From Bifidobacterium santillanense (GTDB lineage: Bacteria > Actinomycetota > Actinomycetes > Actinomycetales > Bifidobacteriaceae): 64,000 nucleotides of DNA. The DNA lies in NCBI RefSeq assembly GCF_018555385.1, contig NZ_JAFEJS010000002.1, forward strand, positions 62,001-126,000, read 5' to 3'. Under the pieces are notes generated by a model that searched no databases, was not told the origin of the DNA, and saw only the letters and a list, made by a program, of their open reading frames with translations. The translations under genes and the position numbers were made by a program. This document shows, piece by piece, positions 54,069 through 62,647 of the stretch (its first letter is position 1; every line of letters starts with the position of its first letter).

Positions 54069-55253
54069 TCAGATGGCCTTGAGGGCCTGGTCGAGGTCGG
54101 CGATGAGGTCGTCGGCGTTCTCGATGCCCACCGAGATGCGGATGAGGTTGGCGGGCACCTGCAGGGTGGTGCCGGCCACGGAGGCGTGGGTCATGGCGGC
54201 GGGCACCTCGATGAGGCTCTCGACGCCGCCGAGGGATTCGGCCAGCGTGAAGATGCGGGTGTGGTCGACGAAGCGCTTGGCCGCCTCGGCCCCGGCCGCG
54301 AGCTGGACGGAGACGACGCCGCCGAAGCCGCCGTGCATCTGGCGGGCGGCGATCTCGTGGCCCGGGTGGGATTCGAGGCCCGGGTACCAGACGCGCTCGA
54401 TCACGTCGGACGGCTGCGATTCGAGCCACTGCGCGACCTTGAGCGCGTTCTCGGAGTGGCGCTGTACGCGCAGGGCGAGGGTCTTGAGACCGCGGATGTC
54501 GAGCCAGGAATCGAACGGCGAGGGCACGGCGCCGGCGGCGTTCTGCAGGAACGCGACCTGCTCGCGCACCTCGTCGTCGTTGAGCACGACGGCGCCGCCG
54601 ACCACGTCGGAGTGGCCGCCGATGTACTTGGTGGTCGAGTAGACGACCGCGTCGGCGCCGTCGTCGAGCGGATGCTGGAGGGCCGGCGAGGCGAAGGTGT
54701 TGTCGACGACGACCTTGGTGCCGTACTTGTGCGCGATCTGGGAGGTCAGGGCGATGTCGGTGATGTTGAGCAGCGGGTTCGACGGGGTCTCGACCCACAC
54801 GTACGCGTAGTGCTTGGCGGCGAGTGCCTGCTCGACGGCCTTGGAATCGGTGATGTCGACGACGTCGAGGCCGACGCCCCACGGCACGAACACCTTGGAG
54901 AGCAGGCGGTAGGTGCCGCCGTACACGTCGTTGCCGAGCAGGATGTTGTCGCCGGGCTTGACGGTGGCGCGCAGCAGCACGTCGATGGCGGCGAGACCGG
55001 AGGAGAAGGAGAGCGCGTACTTGGCGCCCTCGACGGCGGCGAGCTGCTCGTCGAAGCTGGTGCGGGTGGGGTTGATGGAGCGCGAGTAGTCGTGGCCGCC
55101 GCGCAGGCCGAGCACGCCGTCCTGCTTGAACGTGGAGGTGGCGTAGATCGGCGTGACCACGGCGCCGGTGGTGGGGTCGGGCTCCTGGCCGGCGTGGATG
55201 GCGCGGGTGGCGATGTCGGTGGCGGCGAACTGGGCGTTGTATTCGGCGGACAT
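54069..55253 (-). CDS. metB: Cystathionine gamma-synthase / gamma-lyase family PLP enzyme
   Basis: A 394-residue Cys/Met-metabolism PLP enzyme. It has the opening ATRAIHAGQEPDPTTGAVVTPI, SRSINPTRTSFDEQLAAVEG, the PLP-binding VVVDNTFASPALQHPL and the PLP lysine in YSTTKYIGGHSDVVGG. The C-terminal ESLGGVESLIEVPAAMTHA is conserved. Sequence alone does not separate gamma-synthase (MetB) from gamma-lyase; the adjacent cystathionine beta-synthase makes lyase activity in reverse transsulfuration equally likely. AAAGGAA lies before the ATG. Confidence 0.9.
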   Translation of the reverse strand: MSAEYNAQFAATDIATRAIHAGQEPDPTTGAVVTPIYATSTFKQDGVLGLRGGHDYSRSINPTRTSFDEQLAAVEGAKYALSFSSGLAAIDVLLRATVKPGDNILLGNDVYGGTYRLLSKVFVPWGVGLDVVDITDSKAVEQALAAKHYAYVWVETPSNPLLNITDIALTSQIAHKYGTKVVVDNTFASPALQHPLDDGADAVVYSTTKYIGGHSDVVGGAVVLNDDEVREQVAFLQNAAGAVPSPFDSWLDIRGLKTLALRVQRHSENALKVAQWLESQPSDVIERVWYPGLESHPGHEIAARQMHGGFGGVVSVQLAAGAEAAKRFVDHTRIFTLAESLGGVESLIEVPAAMTHASVAGTTLQVPANLIRISVGIENADDLIADLDQALKAI

Positions 55254-55413
55254 GATGGTTGGGTTCCTTTCGGTGTTGCGATGGTTTCGAGGGTACGTCG
55301 GCGTGGATGGCTTGTTGCGTGTGTCGGTATCGACGTTGCTGATGGCGGGTTATCGGTTGGTTTCGTGGGGATCCGGCCGGGGCGGCGATGCGCCGGGTTC
55401 CGGCCGGGGCGGG
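55254..55413. other. cbs-metB intergenic spacer with a 14-bp direct repeat
   Basis: A 160-bp gap. TCCGGCCGGGGCGG occurs twice in direct orientation (55372-55385 and 55399-55412), the second abutting the cbs stop codon. No ORF or clear promoter is visible. Confidence 0.5.
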
Positions 55414-56436
55414 TCACAGGTACTGTTCGGCGAGCGACGGCTTCGTGGTGCGTTCGACGACGTCGGCGTAGCCGTTGGCGCGCATCCAGTCGTCGTCGAA
55501 GATCTTCTCGAGGTAGCTGCGGCCGGAGTCGGGGGCGAGGACGACGACGAGCTGGTTCTCGTCGAGGTCGTGCTTCTTCGCGTACTTGATGGCGCTGACG
55601 ACGGCCATGCCGGAGGAGCCGCCGACGAGCAGGGCCTCCTCGGCGGCGAGCCGGCGGGTCATCTCGAACGCCTCGGCGTCGTTCGCCTTGACGATCTCGT
55701 CGGGGATGGAGCGGTCGTAGGCCTTCGGGTAGAAGTCCTCCCCCACGCCCTCGATGTCGTACTGGTGGACGTCGGCGAGGCTCGGCGCGGAGTAGATGGA
55801 GCCCTCCGGGTCGGAGCCGACCACGACGACCGAGCCGTCGGAGACCTCTTTCAGGTACTTGCCGGTGCCGGAGATGGTGCCGCCGGTGCCGATGCCGGCC
55901 ACGAAGTGCGTGACCTTGCCTTCGGTGGCCTCCCAGATCTCGGGACCGGTGGTGGCGTAGTGGCTGGCGGGGCCGTTCGGGTTGTCGTACTGGTTGGGGC
56001 GGAAGCCGCCGGGGATGGCTTTGGCGAGGCGTTCGGCGACCTGGTAGTAGGAGCGCGGGTCGTCGGGGCCGGCGTCGGTCGGGGTGACGACGACTTCGGC
56101 CCCGTACGCGCGCAGCACGGCGCGCTTGGATTCGGAGACCTTGTCGGGCAGGGTGAAGATCGTGCGGTAGCCGCGCTGCTGGGCGACCATCGCGAGTCCG
56201 ACGCCGGTGTTGCCGGACGTGGGCTCGACGATCACGCCGCCGGGCTTGAGTTCGCCGGAACGTTCGGCCGCGTCGATGATGCGCGCGGCGATGCGGTCCT
56301 TGGACGAGCCTCCCGGGTTCATGTATTCGATCTTGACGGCGATGGTGGCCTTGACGCCCTCCTCGGCCGGGATGTGGTTGAGCTTGACGATGGGGGTGCC
56401 GCCGATGAGGTCGGCGACGCTGTTCGCGATGGTCAT
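55414..56436 (-). CDS. cbs: Cystathionine beta-synthase-type PLP enzyme (lacks CBS domains)
   Basis: A fold-type II PLP enzyme of 340 residues. The PLP lysine is Lys46 in NPGGSSKDRIA; the phosphate-binding GTGGTISGTGKYLKE and the substrate loop TSGNTGVGLAM are clear. The segment DPEGSIYSAPSLADVHQYDIEGVGEDFYP resembles cystathionine beta-synthases rather than O-acetylserine sulfhydrylases. The C-terminal regulatory CBS domains are absent. The start at 56436 follows AAGGAAAG. With metB it would move sulfur from homocysteine towards cysteine. Confidence 0.88.
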   Translation of the reverse strand: MTIANSVADLIGGTPIVKLNHIPAEEGVKATIAVKIEYMNPGGSSKDRIAARIIDAAERSGELKPGGVIVEPTSGNTGVGLAMVAQQRGYRTIFTLPDKVSESKRAVLRAYGAEVVVTPTDAGPDDPRSYYQVAERLAKAIPGGFRPNQYDNPNGPASHYATTGPEIWEATEGKVTHFVAGIGTGGTISGTGKYLKEVSDGSVVVVGSDPEGSIYSAPSLADVHQYDIEGVGEDFYPKAYDRSIPDEIVKANDAEAFEMTRRLAAEEALLVGGSSGMAVVSAIKYAKKHDLDENQLVVVLAPDSGRSYLEKIFDDDWMRANGYADVVERTTKPSLAEQYL

Positions 56437-57134
56437 GATCGTCTCTTTCCTTGTGGTTCCGGCGTGCGGTTCGGGGTGTTCCGCGGGTCCGCCGGTTGCG
56501 TGTGTCGTGTTCGGGGATTGGGGTTGGTGTGGGTTGTGGTGAAGCGACGTGCGATGTCGTGAACCGACGTTCCCCGACGAACAAGGAAGGTGACGTTTTG
56601 CGTTGATGCGATGCGATGGATGCGTTGCGGACCGGTTGCCCTGCGGCTCGCGAACCGTACGCGAACGTTGGTTCGCCATGGTTCGTGATGCTCGATTTCC
56701 GTTTGCGAACCGGATATCGGTACCCCCAACGTACCAATAGCCGTATGCGCCTGAAACCGCCGCGCACGTATTCGAAATGGATGATGCGGCGATCGCCGCG
56801 TCCGAAAGCTCTATCTCAAGTTATGCGTCACTGACCGTTCGCCTGGGGGCGTCGGTTAGCGACAACAACACGAGAGAATCTGCATGTGACTCACGATACC
56901 ACTCTCCCCGTCGAGGGCGTGTCGACGTTGTCCGCATCGTGGACGGTCCGGACACCCCAGACCAGCCGCGTGCCGTCGATGTCGGACGTGACGCCCATTC
57001 ACGCCGTCCGCCCGCCGGACCGTGAAATCCCCGGGAAACCGTACGCCGAGGGAGCCGAAACGGCACCCGACGGGAAGGATGGACGGGAACGGGACCGGCG
57101 GACGGGGAATCCGCGGGACGAATCACCCGATGAA
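56437..57134. other. Long non-coding gap upstream of cbs
   Basis: 698 bp without a credible gene; the reading frames present lack ribosome binding sites and family-like composition. The part next to cbs holds a pair GGTAC/GTACC (56719-56735) and several GGTTCGC/GCGAACC repeats (about 56620-56715) that could fold in the cbs leader. The part near 57134 is GC-rich with no clear motif. A regulatory leader is possible but not shown. Confidence 0.4.
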
Positions 57135-58139
57135 TCACCCGAGACGGCCGCGGCCCGGCCGGATCTCGCGGCGCGAAGTGAGCCGGGATACGATCAGCAC
57201 GCAGAGCGCGAACAGGACCAGCGACTCGACGAGCGGGATCCAGACGATATAGGTGCCGAAGTCGACGCCGGAGCCGGCCGCGAGACTTCCCACCCTGCCG
57301 CTGGCGGCCCCTATCAGCCACGTCGCGAGCCACGGCTCGCCGATCACGCCGGCGACCCCGTACGCCATGTCGAACCGCATGCTGAACAATCCCCATCCGA
57401 GACCGGCCACCACGCCGAGCGTCCAGACCCCCCTGCCCGCGGCCCACGCCAACACCGCGCCGACCAGCATGCCGAGCGCCGTGGCGGCGAGCATCAGCGA
57501 CAGGAACTTGAGGAACATGAACAGCCAGCCGGACTGCAGCATCGGCGAGTACGTCGCCGTACCGCCTTCAATGGAACATGTCGACCCGTCGCACACCGTC
57601 TGCGTCGATCCGACCTCCTGCCATGCGTATAGGAACTGCTCCGAGAGCGGCGCCTTGAACATATCGGAGGGAAGACATCCCCCGATCGCCTTGGCGCAGA
57701 CCATCCGCACGTCGCCGCCCAGTACGATCAGCGGATAACGCGCCGCGACGATCACCATGCTGACGGCCAACGATATGGCGGTAGCTCCAATCGCCGACAC
57801 TCCGACGAACGAACGCCGGGAGACGCCATGACACAGCAGCGTCGCGAAGAACCCCCACTGCCAGACCAACGCCGCCACGAACAGCATCGGGAACAGGATC
57901 CGTTCGACGTTGACGTCGCCGGACAGGCCGTTCGGCAGCAGGATCATCGCCCGGTATCGCTGATACGTCAGCACGGCGAGGACGATCACGGCGACGGCAA
58001 ACACCACGGCGTACAGGGTCAGGCACCGCACGAGCGCCAGACGGAACTGACGGGTCCGTCCGTATGCGCCTCCGGATGTTGCATGCGCGTTCCCTCGAGA
58101 GGATGGGCGGGCGCCCGCCTTGATTGTCGTCTCGTTCAT
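57135..58139 (-). CDS. ABC-2-like exporter membrane subunit
   Basis: A 334-residue protein with about six helices (near residues 40-62, 85-108, 115-137, 205-240, 243-262, 298-320). Between the third and fourth helices is an extracytoplasmic loop with four cysteines (VCAKAIGGCLPSD and VCDGSTCSIEGG) that could form disulfides. The sequence family is not one I recognise; assignment rests on the ABC ATPase gene that overlaps its start (ATGA at 58136-58139). It is the last gene of the GntR-ATPase-permease cassette. The substrate is unknown. Confidence 0.75.
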   Translation of the reverse strand: MNETTIKAGARPSSRGNAHATSGGAYGRTRQFRLALVRCLTLYAVVFAVAVIVLAVLTYQRYRAMILLPNGLSGDVNVERILFPMLFVAALVWQWGFFATLLCHGVSRRSFVGVSAIGATAISLAVSMVIVAARYPLIVLGGDVRMVCAKAIGGCLPSDMFKAPLSEQFLYAWQEVGSTQTVCDGSTCSIEGGTATYSPMLQSGWLFMFLKFLSLMLAATALGMLVGAVLAWAAGRGVWTLGVVAGLGWGLFSMRFDMAYGVAGVIGEPWLATWLIGAASGRVGSLAAGSGVDFGTYIVWIPLVESLVLFALCVLIVSRLTSRREIRPGRGRLG

Positions 58140-59128
58140 GATGACCGCCTTTCGGATTCGGCTACGGCATCGGCCGGGTCGGGTGCGACGGCCGCATCAC
58201 CGGCTCCGCCGATGGCCCCGCCGGCCGCATCACGGTTGATTGGATCGACTGCCGCATCGCCGTCGACGCCGGTGACACCGGTGACGCGGATGAAGTAGTC
58301 CTGCAGGCCGAGGCCGCTCGCGACGACGCCCTCGGGGATGTCGCGCATCGGCACGGGGCCGCGTACGGTGACGCTGGCGAGCCGGCCGATGCGCTCGTCG
58401 GCGATGACCTGCAGACCGTCGGCCTCGACGAACGCGCGGATCCGGCTCCCATCGCCGACGAGCACGGTCGCGCGCGAGGCGACCGAATCGGCGTCGAACG
58501 CGTCGACGATGCGGCCCTTGTCGAGGATGACCGCGCGCTCGACCACCTGCGCGACCTCGTCGATGATGTGGGTCGACACGACGATAATGCGCGGACGCTC
58601 GCCGTACGATTCGAGCAGGAACCGGTAGAAGCGCTCGCGGTTGGCCGCGTCGAGGCCGTTGACCGGTTCGTCGAGGAGCAGCACGTCGACCGGCACGGAT
58701 AGTGCGGCGGCGAGCCGGACGATCTGGCGCTGGCCGAGCGAGAGCTGGCTGTACGCCGTGCCCGGTTCGACGCCGAACGCGGTGAGCATGCGCACGGCGA
58801 ACGCCCAGTCGAGGCCGCCGTAGTAGCGCTCCTCGCGTTTGAGGATCGCCGTGGTGCGCACGGCTGCCATGAACGGCAGCGTCTCGTTGACGAGGGTGAT
58901 GCGCCCCTGCGCGTCCTCGTTGTCGCGCACGTCCGCGCCGTCGAGTTCGACGACGCCGGAGGTGGGCAGCAGCCGGTTGGCGATGACGCCGAGCAGCGTG
59001 GACTTGCCGGCGCCGTTGCGGCCGAACAGGCCGTGGATGCCGGGCTTGAGGGTGAGGTTCACATGGTCGAGCGCCGGCGCGCCGCCCTTGCGGAACGTCT
59101 TGGTGAGGTCCCTGATGGCCAGAGTCAT
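58136..59128 (-). CDS. ABC transporter ATP-binding protein (YtrB-like)
   Basis: A 330-residue ATPase with Walker A LFGRNGAGKST, signature-like LSLGQRQIVRLA, Walker B VDVLLLDEPVNGLD and the H-loop VVSTHIIDEV. A C-terminal domain of about 100 residues ends in an Ala/Asp-rich tail. LSLGQRQ is an atypical signature seen in YtrB/EcfA-like exporters. Its ATG overlaps the regulator stop (ATGA at 59125-59128), and its stop overlaps the permease start, so all three proteins are translationally coupled. AAAGGGGG precedes the ATG. Confidence 0.9.
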   Translation of the reverse strand: MTLAIRDLTKTFRKGGAPALDHVNLTLKPGIHGLFGRNGAGKSTLLGVIANRLLPTSGVVELDGADVRDNEDAQGRITLVNETLPFMAAVRTTAILKREERYYGGLDWAFAVRMLTAFGVEPGTAYSQLSLGQRQIVRLAAALSVPVDVLLLDEPVNGLDAANRERFYRFLLESYGERPRIIVVSTHIIDEVAQVVERAVILDKGRIVDAFDADSVASRATVLVGDGSRIRAFVEADGLQVIADERIGRLASVTVRGPVPMRDIPEGVVASGLGLQDYFIRVTGVTGVDGDAAVDPINRDAAGGAIGGAGDAAVAPDPADAVAESERRSS

Positions 59129-59493
59129 GATGCGTACCCCCTTTCGATGATGGCCTTGAGCTCGTCGGCCCCGATGCCGAGGCGCTTCGCCTCGGCGACG
59201 AACCGCGCGACCTCGACGGACAGGAACTCGTCGCGCCTGTCGTCGCCGGCCCTGCGCCGGGCGCCCGCGGCGACGAACATGCCGATGCCGCGGCGCTTTT
59301 CCAAGAGGCCCCGGTCGACCAGCAGGTTCATGCCCTTGAGCACGGTCGCCGGGTTGATGCGGTAGGCCGTGGAGATTTCGGTGGTGCTGGGCACTTGCTC
59401 CCCCTCCTTGTAGATGCCGGCGATGATCGCCTCGTTCAGCTGGTTCGCCACCTGCCGGAACAGCGGCTCGCCGCTGGTGTCGTCGAAATGCAA
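59125..59493 (-). CDS. GntR-family, YtrA-subfamily regulator
   Basis: A 122-residue repressor consisting of the GntR winged helix (EPLFRQVANQLNEAIIAGIYKEGEQVPSTTEISTAYRINPATVLKGMNLL) and a short C-terminal dimerisation helix pair. The TTG start at 59493 is supported by AAGGAGGT 8 nt upstream. YtrA regulators usually control the ABC transporter encoded with them and respond to cell envelope stress. A matching operator sits on its promoter. Confidence 0.9.
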   Translation of the reverse strand: MHFDDTSGEPLFRQVANQLNEAIIAGIYKEGEQVPSTTEISTAYRINPATVLKGMNLLVDRGLLEKRRGIGMFVAAGARRRAGDDRRDEFLSVEVARFVAEAKRLGIGADELKAIIERGYAS

Positions 59494-59666
59494 GACGGTA
59501 CACCTCCTTCGATGTCTGTCCGGGATTCGCGCGGGCCCGCGCGGCCCGCACGTGCGACGCACGCTCCCGTGCGCCCGAGCGCCGTAGCGGCGATAGAGGT
59601 TCGCGCTTCCATCGCCCGCACCGCATGACCACCACCCTTCGGCCGTTCCTCCGATACACCTCGTTG

Positions 59667-59688
59667 GTTAGTTGGTCATGTAACTAAC
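59667..59688. promoter_or_regulatory. YtrA-type operator
   Basis: GTTAGTT (59667-59673) and AACTAAC (59682-59688) form an inverted repeat with an 8-nt spacer, the size and AT-content expected for YtrA-subfamily regulators. It overlaps the -10 of the cassette promoter. Confidence 0.75.
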
Positions 59689-59715
59689 TATAGAACCCAC
59701 GCGTCGTCACGTCAA
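59687..59715 (-). promoter_or_regulatory. Promoter of the YtrA-type ABC cassette
   Basis: On the minus strand, -35 TTGACG (59710-59715), 17-nt spacer, -10 TATAGT (59687-59692). It is a near-consensus promoter; with the operator at its -10 it would be tightly repressible. Confidence 0.75.
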
Positions 59716-59961
59716 CGCGTCCGGCATGCCATCGGGGCGACGAGGCGGCCCCGCGGACGTCGTCGCGAAGGCCGAAAACACCGCAACGACAACGTTGTTA
59801 TCGCAACCAAACGATTCGGAAGGGCTGCAATATGGATGACTTCAGCGTGCGACACGCCGAATCAGCGACGTAAATACTAGACAATAACCGTTTTCATGGC
59901 CGATTATATCGTTTCAAACGTGCTGAATTTACCCATTTTGTTACTTTTTGTGCCAATGAAG

Positions 59962-59991
59962 TTGTTTTTTGTTGAAATACGGGGGTATTAT
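59962..59991 (+). promoter_or_regulatory. Candidate promoter of the GPH symporter gene
   Basis: TTGTTT (59962-59967), 18-nt spacer, TATTAT (59986-59991), lying 39 bp before the ATG in the most AT-rich stretch of the gap. Confidence 0.5.
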
Positions 59992-60030
59992 GACGCGTGT
60001 TAGCGCAATCATTCAAGGAAGAGAGCAATC

Positions 60031-61617
60031 ATGAGTCAAGGGCAGGCACAGACGCAGCCGCATCTCGCGCAACGCATCGCGTACGCATGCGGCAACTTCG
60101 GTCAGTCCGCGTTCTACAACGCGCTGAGCACCTACTTCGTCATCTACGTCACCGAGGCGCTGTTCGCCAACGTCGACAAGGGCAAGGCCGCCGGCCTGAT
60201 CGCGCTGATCACCGGCCTCGTCGTCGTGATCCGCATCGCCGAGATCTTCATCGACCCGCTGCTGGGCAACCTCGTCGACAACACCACCACCAAGTTCGGA
60301 CGCTTCCGCCCGTGGCAGTTCCTCGGCGGCCTCGTCTCCGCCCTGCTGCTCGTCATGGTGTTCACCGGCCTGTTCGGTCTGGTCAACGTGAACCAGACGT
60401 GGTTCATCGTGCTCTTCGTCATCACGTTCATCGTGCTCGACGTGTTCTACTCGCTGCGCGACATCTCCTACTGGGGCATGATCCCGGCCATCTCCGAGGA
60501 TTCCCACGAACGCTCCGTCTACACCGCGCTCGGCACGTTCACCGGCTCCATCGGCTACAACGGCCTGACCGTCGTCGTGGTCCCGATCGTCACCGCCTTC
60601 ACCTACATGTTCACCGGCCGTCACGAACAGGGCCAGGCCGGCTGGACCGCGTTCGCCGTGATCGTCGCCCTGCTGGGCATCCTGACCGCTTGGACCGTCG
60701 CGTTCGGCACCAAGGAGAACGAGAGCGCCCTGCGTTCCAAGGCGCAGAAGGCCGGCGGCCCGCTGCAGGCCTTCAAGGCGATCGCCCAGAACGACCAGCT
60801 GCTGTGGGTGGCGCTGAGCTACCTGTGCTACGCCATCGCGAACGTCGCCACCACCGGCGTGCTGTTCTACCTGTTCAAGTTCGTACTCGGCCTGCCGAAC
60901 AGCTACTCGATCGCCGGCGTCGTGCCCGTGGTCGTCGGCCTGATCATGTCCCCGCTCTACCCGATCGTCAACCGCCGCGTGCCGCGCCGCTACCTGTTCC
61001 TCGGCGGCATGGCCCTGGTCGTCGTCTCCTACCTCGTCTTCCTGCTGAGCGCCAGCACGAAGAGCCTGCCGCTGGTGGTCGCGGCGCTGGTGCTGTACTA
61101 CGTTCCGCAGACCTTCATCCAGATGACCGTCATCCTCGGTCTGACCGATTCCATCGAGTACGGCCAGCTCAAGAACGGCCGCCGCAACGAGGCCGTCACC
61201 CTGTCCGTGCGCCCGATGCTCGACAAGATCGCCGGCGCCGTCTCCAACGGCCTGGTCGGCTTCATCGCGGTCTCCGCCGGCATGACCGGCCACGCGACCG
61301 CCGCCGACATGACCGCGGGCAACATCGCCACGTTCAAGACCTTCGCGTTCTACATCCCGATGGCGCTCATCGTGCTCGGCTTCCTCGTGTACTTCTTCAC
61401 CGTGAAGATCAGCGAGAAGATGCACGCAGAGATCGTCAAGCAGCTCGAGGTCAAGCTCGCGCGCGAGAACGGCGCCTCCTCCGAGGAGTCCGCGTCCGTG
61501 CGCGGCGCCGGAGCGGTCCAGGTCGCCGACGGCGTGCAGACGCCCGACGCGGCGGCGCAGGCCGCGCGCGTCGTGGCCGAGGCCTCCGAGGTCACCGGCA
61601 TCGCCGACGCCGCCTGA
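60031..61617 (+). CDS. GPH-family sugar:cation symporter (LacS/MelB-like)
   Basis: A 528-residue carrier with 12 predicted helices. The helix 1-2 region ACGNFGQSAFYNALSTYFVIYVTE, the Asp-containing loop IDPLLGNLVDNTTTKFGRFRPW and the mid-protein DSIEYGQLKNGRRNEA are conserved GPH motifs. It lacks the C-terminal IIA domain of LacS; instead the C-terminus is a charged and Ala-rich tail. Likely substrates are galactosides or other oligosaccharides. AAGGAAGAG precedes the ATG. No glycosidase lies next to it in the window. Confidence 0.9.
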   Translation: MSQGQAQTQPHLAQRIAYACGNFGQSAFYNALSTYFVIYVTEALFANVDKGKAAGLIALITGLVVVIRIAEIFIDPLLGNLVDNTTTKFGRFRPWQFLGGLVSALLLVMVFTGLFGLVNVNQTWFIVLFVITFIVLDVFYSLRDISYWGMIPAISEDSHERSVYTALGTFTGSIGYNGLTVVVVPIVTAFTYMFTGRHEQGQAGWTAFAVIVALLGILTAWTVAFGTKENESALRSKAQKAGGPLQAFKAIAQNDQLLWVALSYLCYAIANVATTGVLFYLFKFVLGLPNSYSIAGVVPVVVGLIMSPLYPIVNRRVPRRYLFLGGMALVVVSYLVFLLSASTKSLPLVVAALVLYYVPQTFIQMTVILGLTDSIEYGQLKNGRRNEAVTLSVRPMLDKIAGAVSNGLVGFIAVSAGMTGHATAADMTAGNIATFKTFAFYIPMALIVLGFLVYFFTVKISEKMHAEIVKQLEVKLARENGASSEESASVRGAGAVQVADGVQTPDAAAQAARVVAEASEVTGIADAA

Positions 61618-61652
61618 CGTCCGATTCCGTAGGGAGGGAACCGCAACCCCGG

Positions 61653-61720
61653 AAATGCGAATATGAGGAGCCGCACCTCGATCCGACGATCGCAAGGTGC
61701 GGCTCCTCATATTCGCATTT
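61653..61720. terminator. Long hairpin terminator, GPH symporter / dpp operon
   Basis: A perfect 26-bp stem (61653-61678 with 61695-61720) with a 16-nt loop lies between two convergent genes. The outer ends are AAATGCG and CGCATTT, giving a short T-run on either strand. Unlike the 29-29-29 elements its loop is unrelated. Confidence 0.85.
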
Positions 61721-61813
61721 CGCGGGATTCCCATACCCGGTACGGCGCGCATCGGCTCCGGGATCGCCGTGAGTCGGACGATCGGACGAACCGCGGCAGA
61801 CGACGCCCTCCCC

Positions 61814-62647
61814 CTACAGCGAGGCGGCCTCGATGAGACGTCTGGTGTAGTCGGATTCAGGGCTCCCGAGCACCCGATCCGTGGGACCGGTCTCGACCAC
61901 GCGCCCGTCGCGCAGGACGAGGATGCGGTCGGCGATGTGCTGGACGACGCCGAGATCGTGCGACACGATGATCAGCGCCGGCCGGCCGGAATGCCCGCTC
62001 CCCGTGCCGGAGCCGTGCAGGATCGACTGGAACGTTTCGAGGATCTGCATGCGCGCGGCCACGTCGATGGCGCTCATCGGCTCGTCGGCGAGGATGACCT
62101 TCGGCTCGTTGACGATGGCGCGAGCGATGGCGACGCGCTGCGCCTGTCCGCCGGACAGATCGCACGGATAGCGGTCGAGGAACGCGCGCGGGTCGAGACC
62201 GACGCGCGCCAGCGCCTGCGCGGTCCTCGCGCCGACCTCGTCGAACGCGAATCCGAGCGCGCGGCGGCGCAGCCACAGCGGCTCGGACACCGACCGTTCG
62301 ACGGTCCATCTCGGGTCGAGCGAACCGTACGGGTCCTGGAACACGATCGACGATTCGGCGCGCAGGGCCCGCATGCCGGCCGTGCCGCGCGCGACCTCGT
62401 CGCCCCGGTAGGAGACCGTTCCGGCGTCGGCCGCGTCGAGGCCCAGCATGATGCGGGTGAGCGTGGTCTTGCCCGAGCCGGATGCGCCGATCACGGCGAG
62501 GCACTCCCCCGCACGCACCTCGGCGGACACGTCGAACAGCACCTGACGGCGACGCTTCGGCGTGAGGAGCCCGGACAGCCCGGCGTGCATGTCGCGGGCC
62601 GCGAACGAGGCGTCGATGTGGCGTGCGGCGAGCAGGATGTCAGTCAT
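61814..62647 (-). CDS. dppF: Oligo/dipeptide ABC transporter ATP-binding protein, DppF-like
   Basis: A 277-residue ATPase with Walker A IGASGSGKTT, Q-loop IVFQDPYGSLDPR, signature LSGGQAQR, Walker B VILADEPMSAIDV and H-loop IIVSHDLGVV. FQDPYGSLDPRWTV is typical of the OppF/DppF half of peptide importers. Its start overlaps the dppD stop by 8 bp (62640-62647). GGAGGCG precedes the ATG. The specificity (peptide, nickel or other) needs the binding protein, which is outside the window. Confidence 0.88.
   Translation of the reverse strand: MTDILLAARHIDASFAARDMHAGLSGLLTPKRRRQVLFDVSAEVRAGECLAVIGASGSGKTTLTRIMLGLDAADAGTVSYRGDEVARGTAGMRALRAESSIVFQDPYGSLDPRWTVERSVSEPLWLRRRALGFAFDEVGARTAQALARVGLDPRAFLDRYPCDLSGGQAQRVAIARAIVNEPKVILADEPMSAIDVAARMQILETFQSILHGSGTGSGHSGRPALIIVSHDLGVVQHIADRILVLRDGRVVETGPTDRVLGSPESDYTRRLIEAASL

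Larger units (their letters stand above)
59494..60030. other. Divergent gap between the YtrA cassette and the GPH symporter
   Basis: 537 bp with no ORF of merit. It contains the YtrA-type promoter/operator, an ACAACGTTGT palindrome near 59790, GTTTCAAAC near 59911 that resembles a LacI-family half operator, and an AT-rich stretch leading to a plus-strand promoter candidate before the symporter. Confidence 0.5.

Noticed and set aside
56433..56729. 98-codon minus-strand frame before cbs
   Set aside because: No ribosome binding site, composition of a random GC-rich frame, and it overlaps the cbs leader and start.
56719..56735. T-box-like GGTACC segment in the cbs leader
   Set aside because: The conserved T-box sequence and a stem I specifier loop are not recognisable; it is only a short inverted repeat.
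57253..57738. Plus-strand frame opposite the ABC membrane subunit
   Set aside because: It is antisense to a gene with clear transmembrane helices and coupled ATG/stop overlaps; low-complexity Pro/Ala/Ser shadow.
60031..61617. LacS with PTS IIA domain
   Set aside because: The C-terminus after helix 12 is about 60 Ala/Glu-rich residues with no IIA active-site His motif, so it is a plain GPH symporter.
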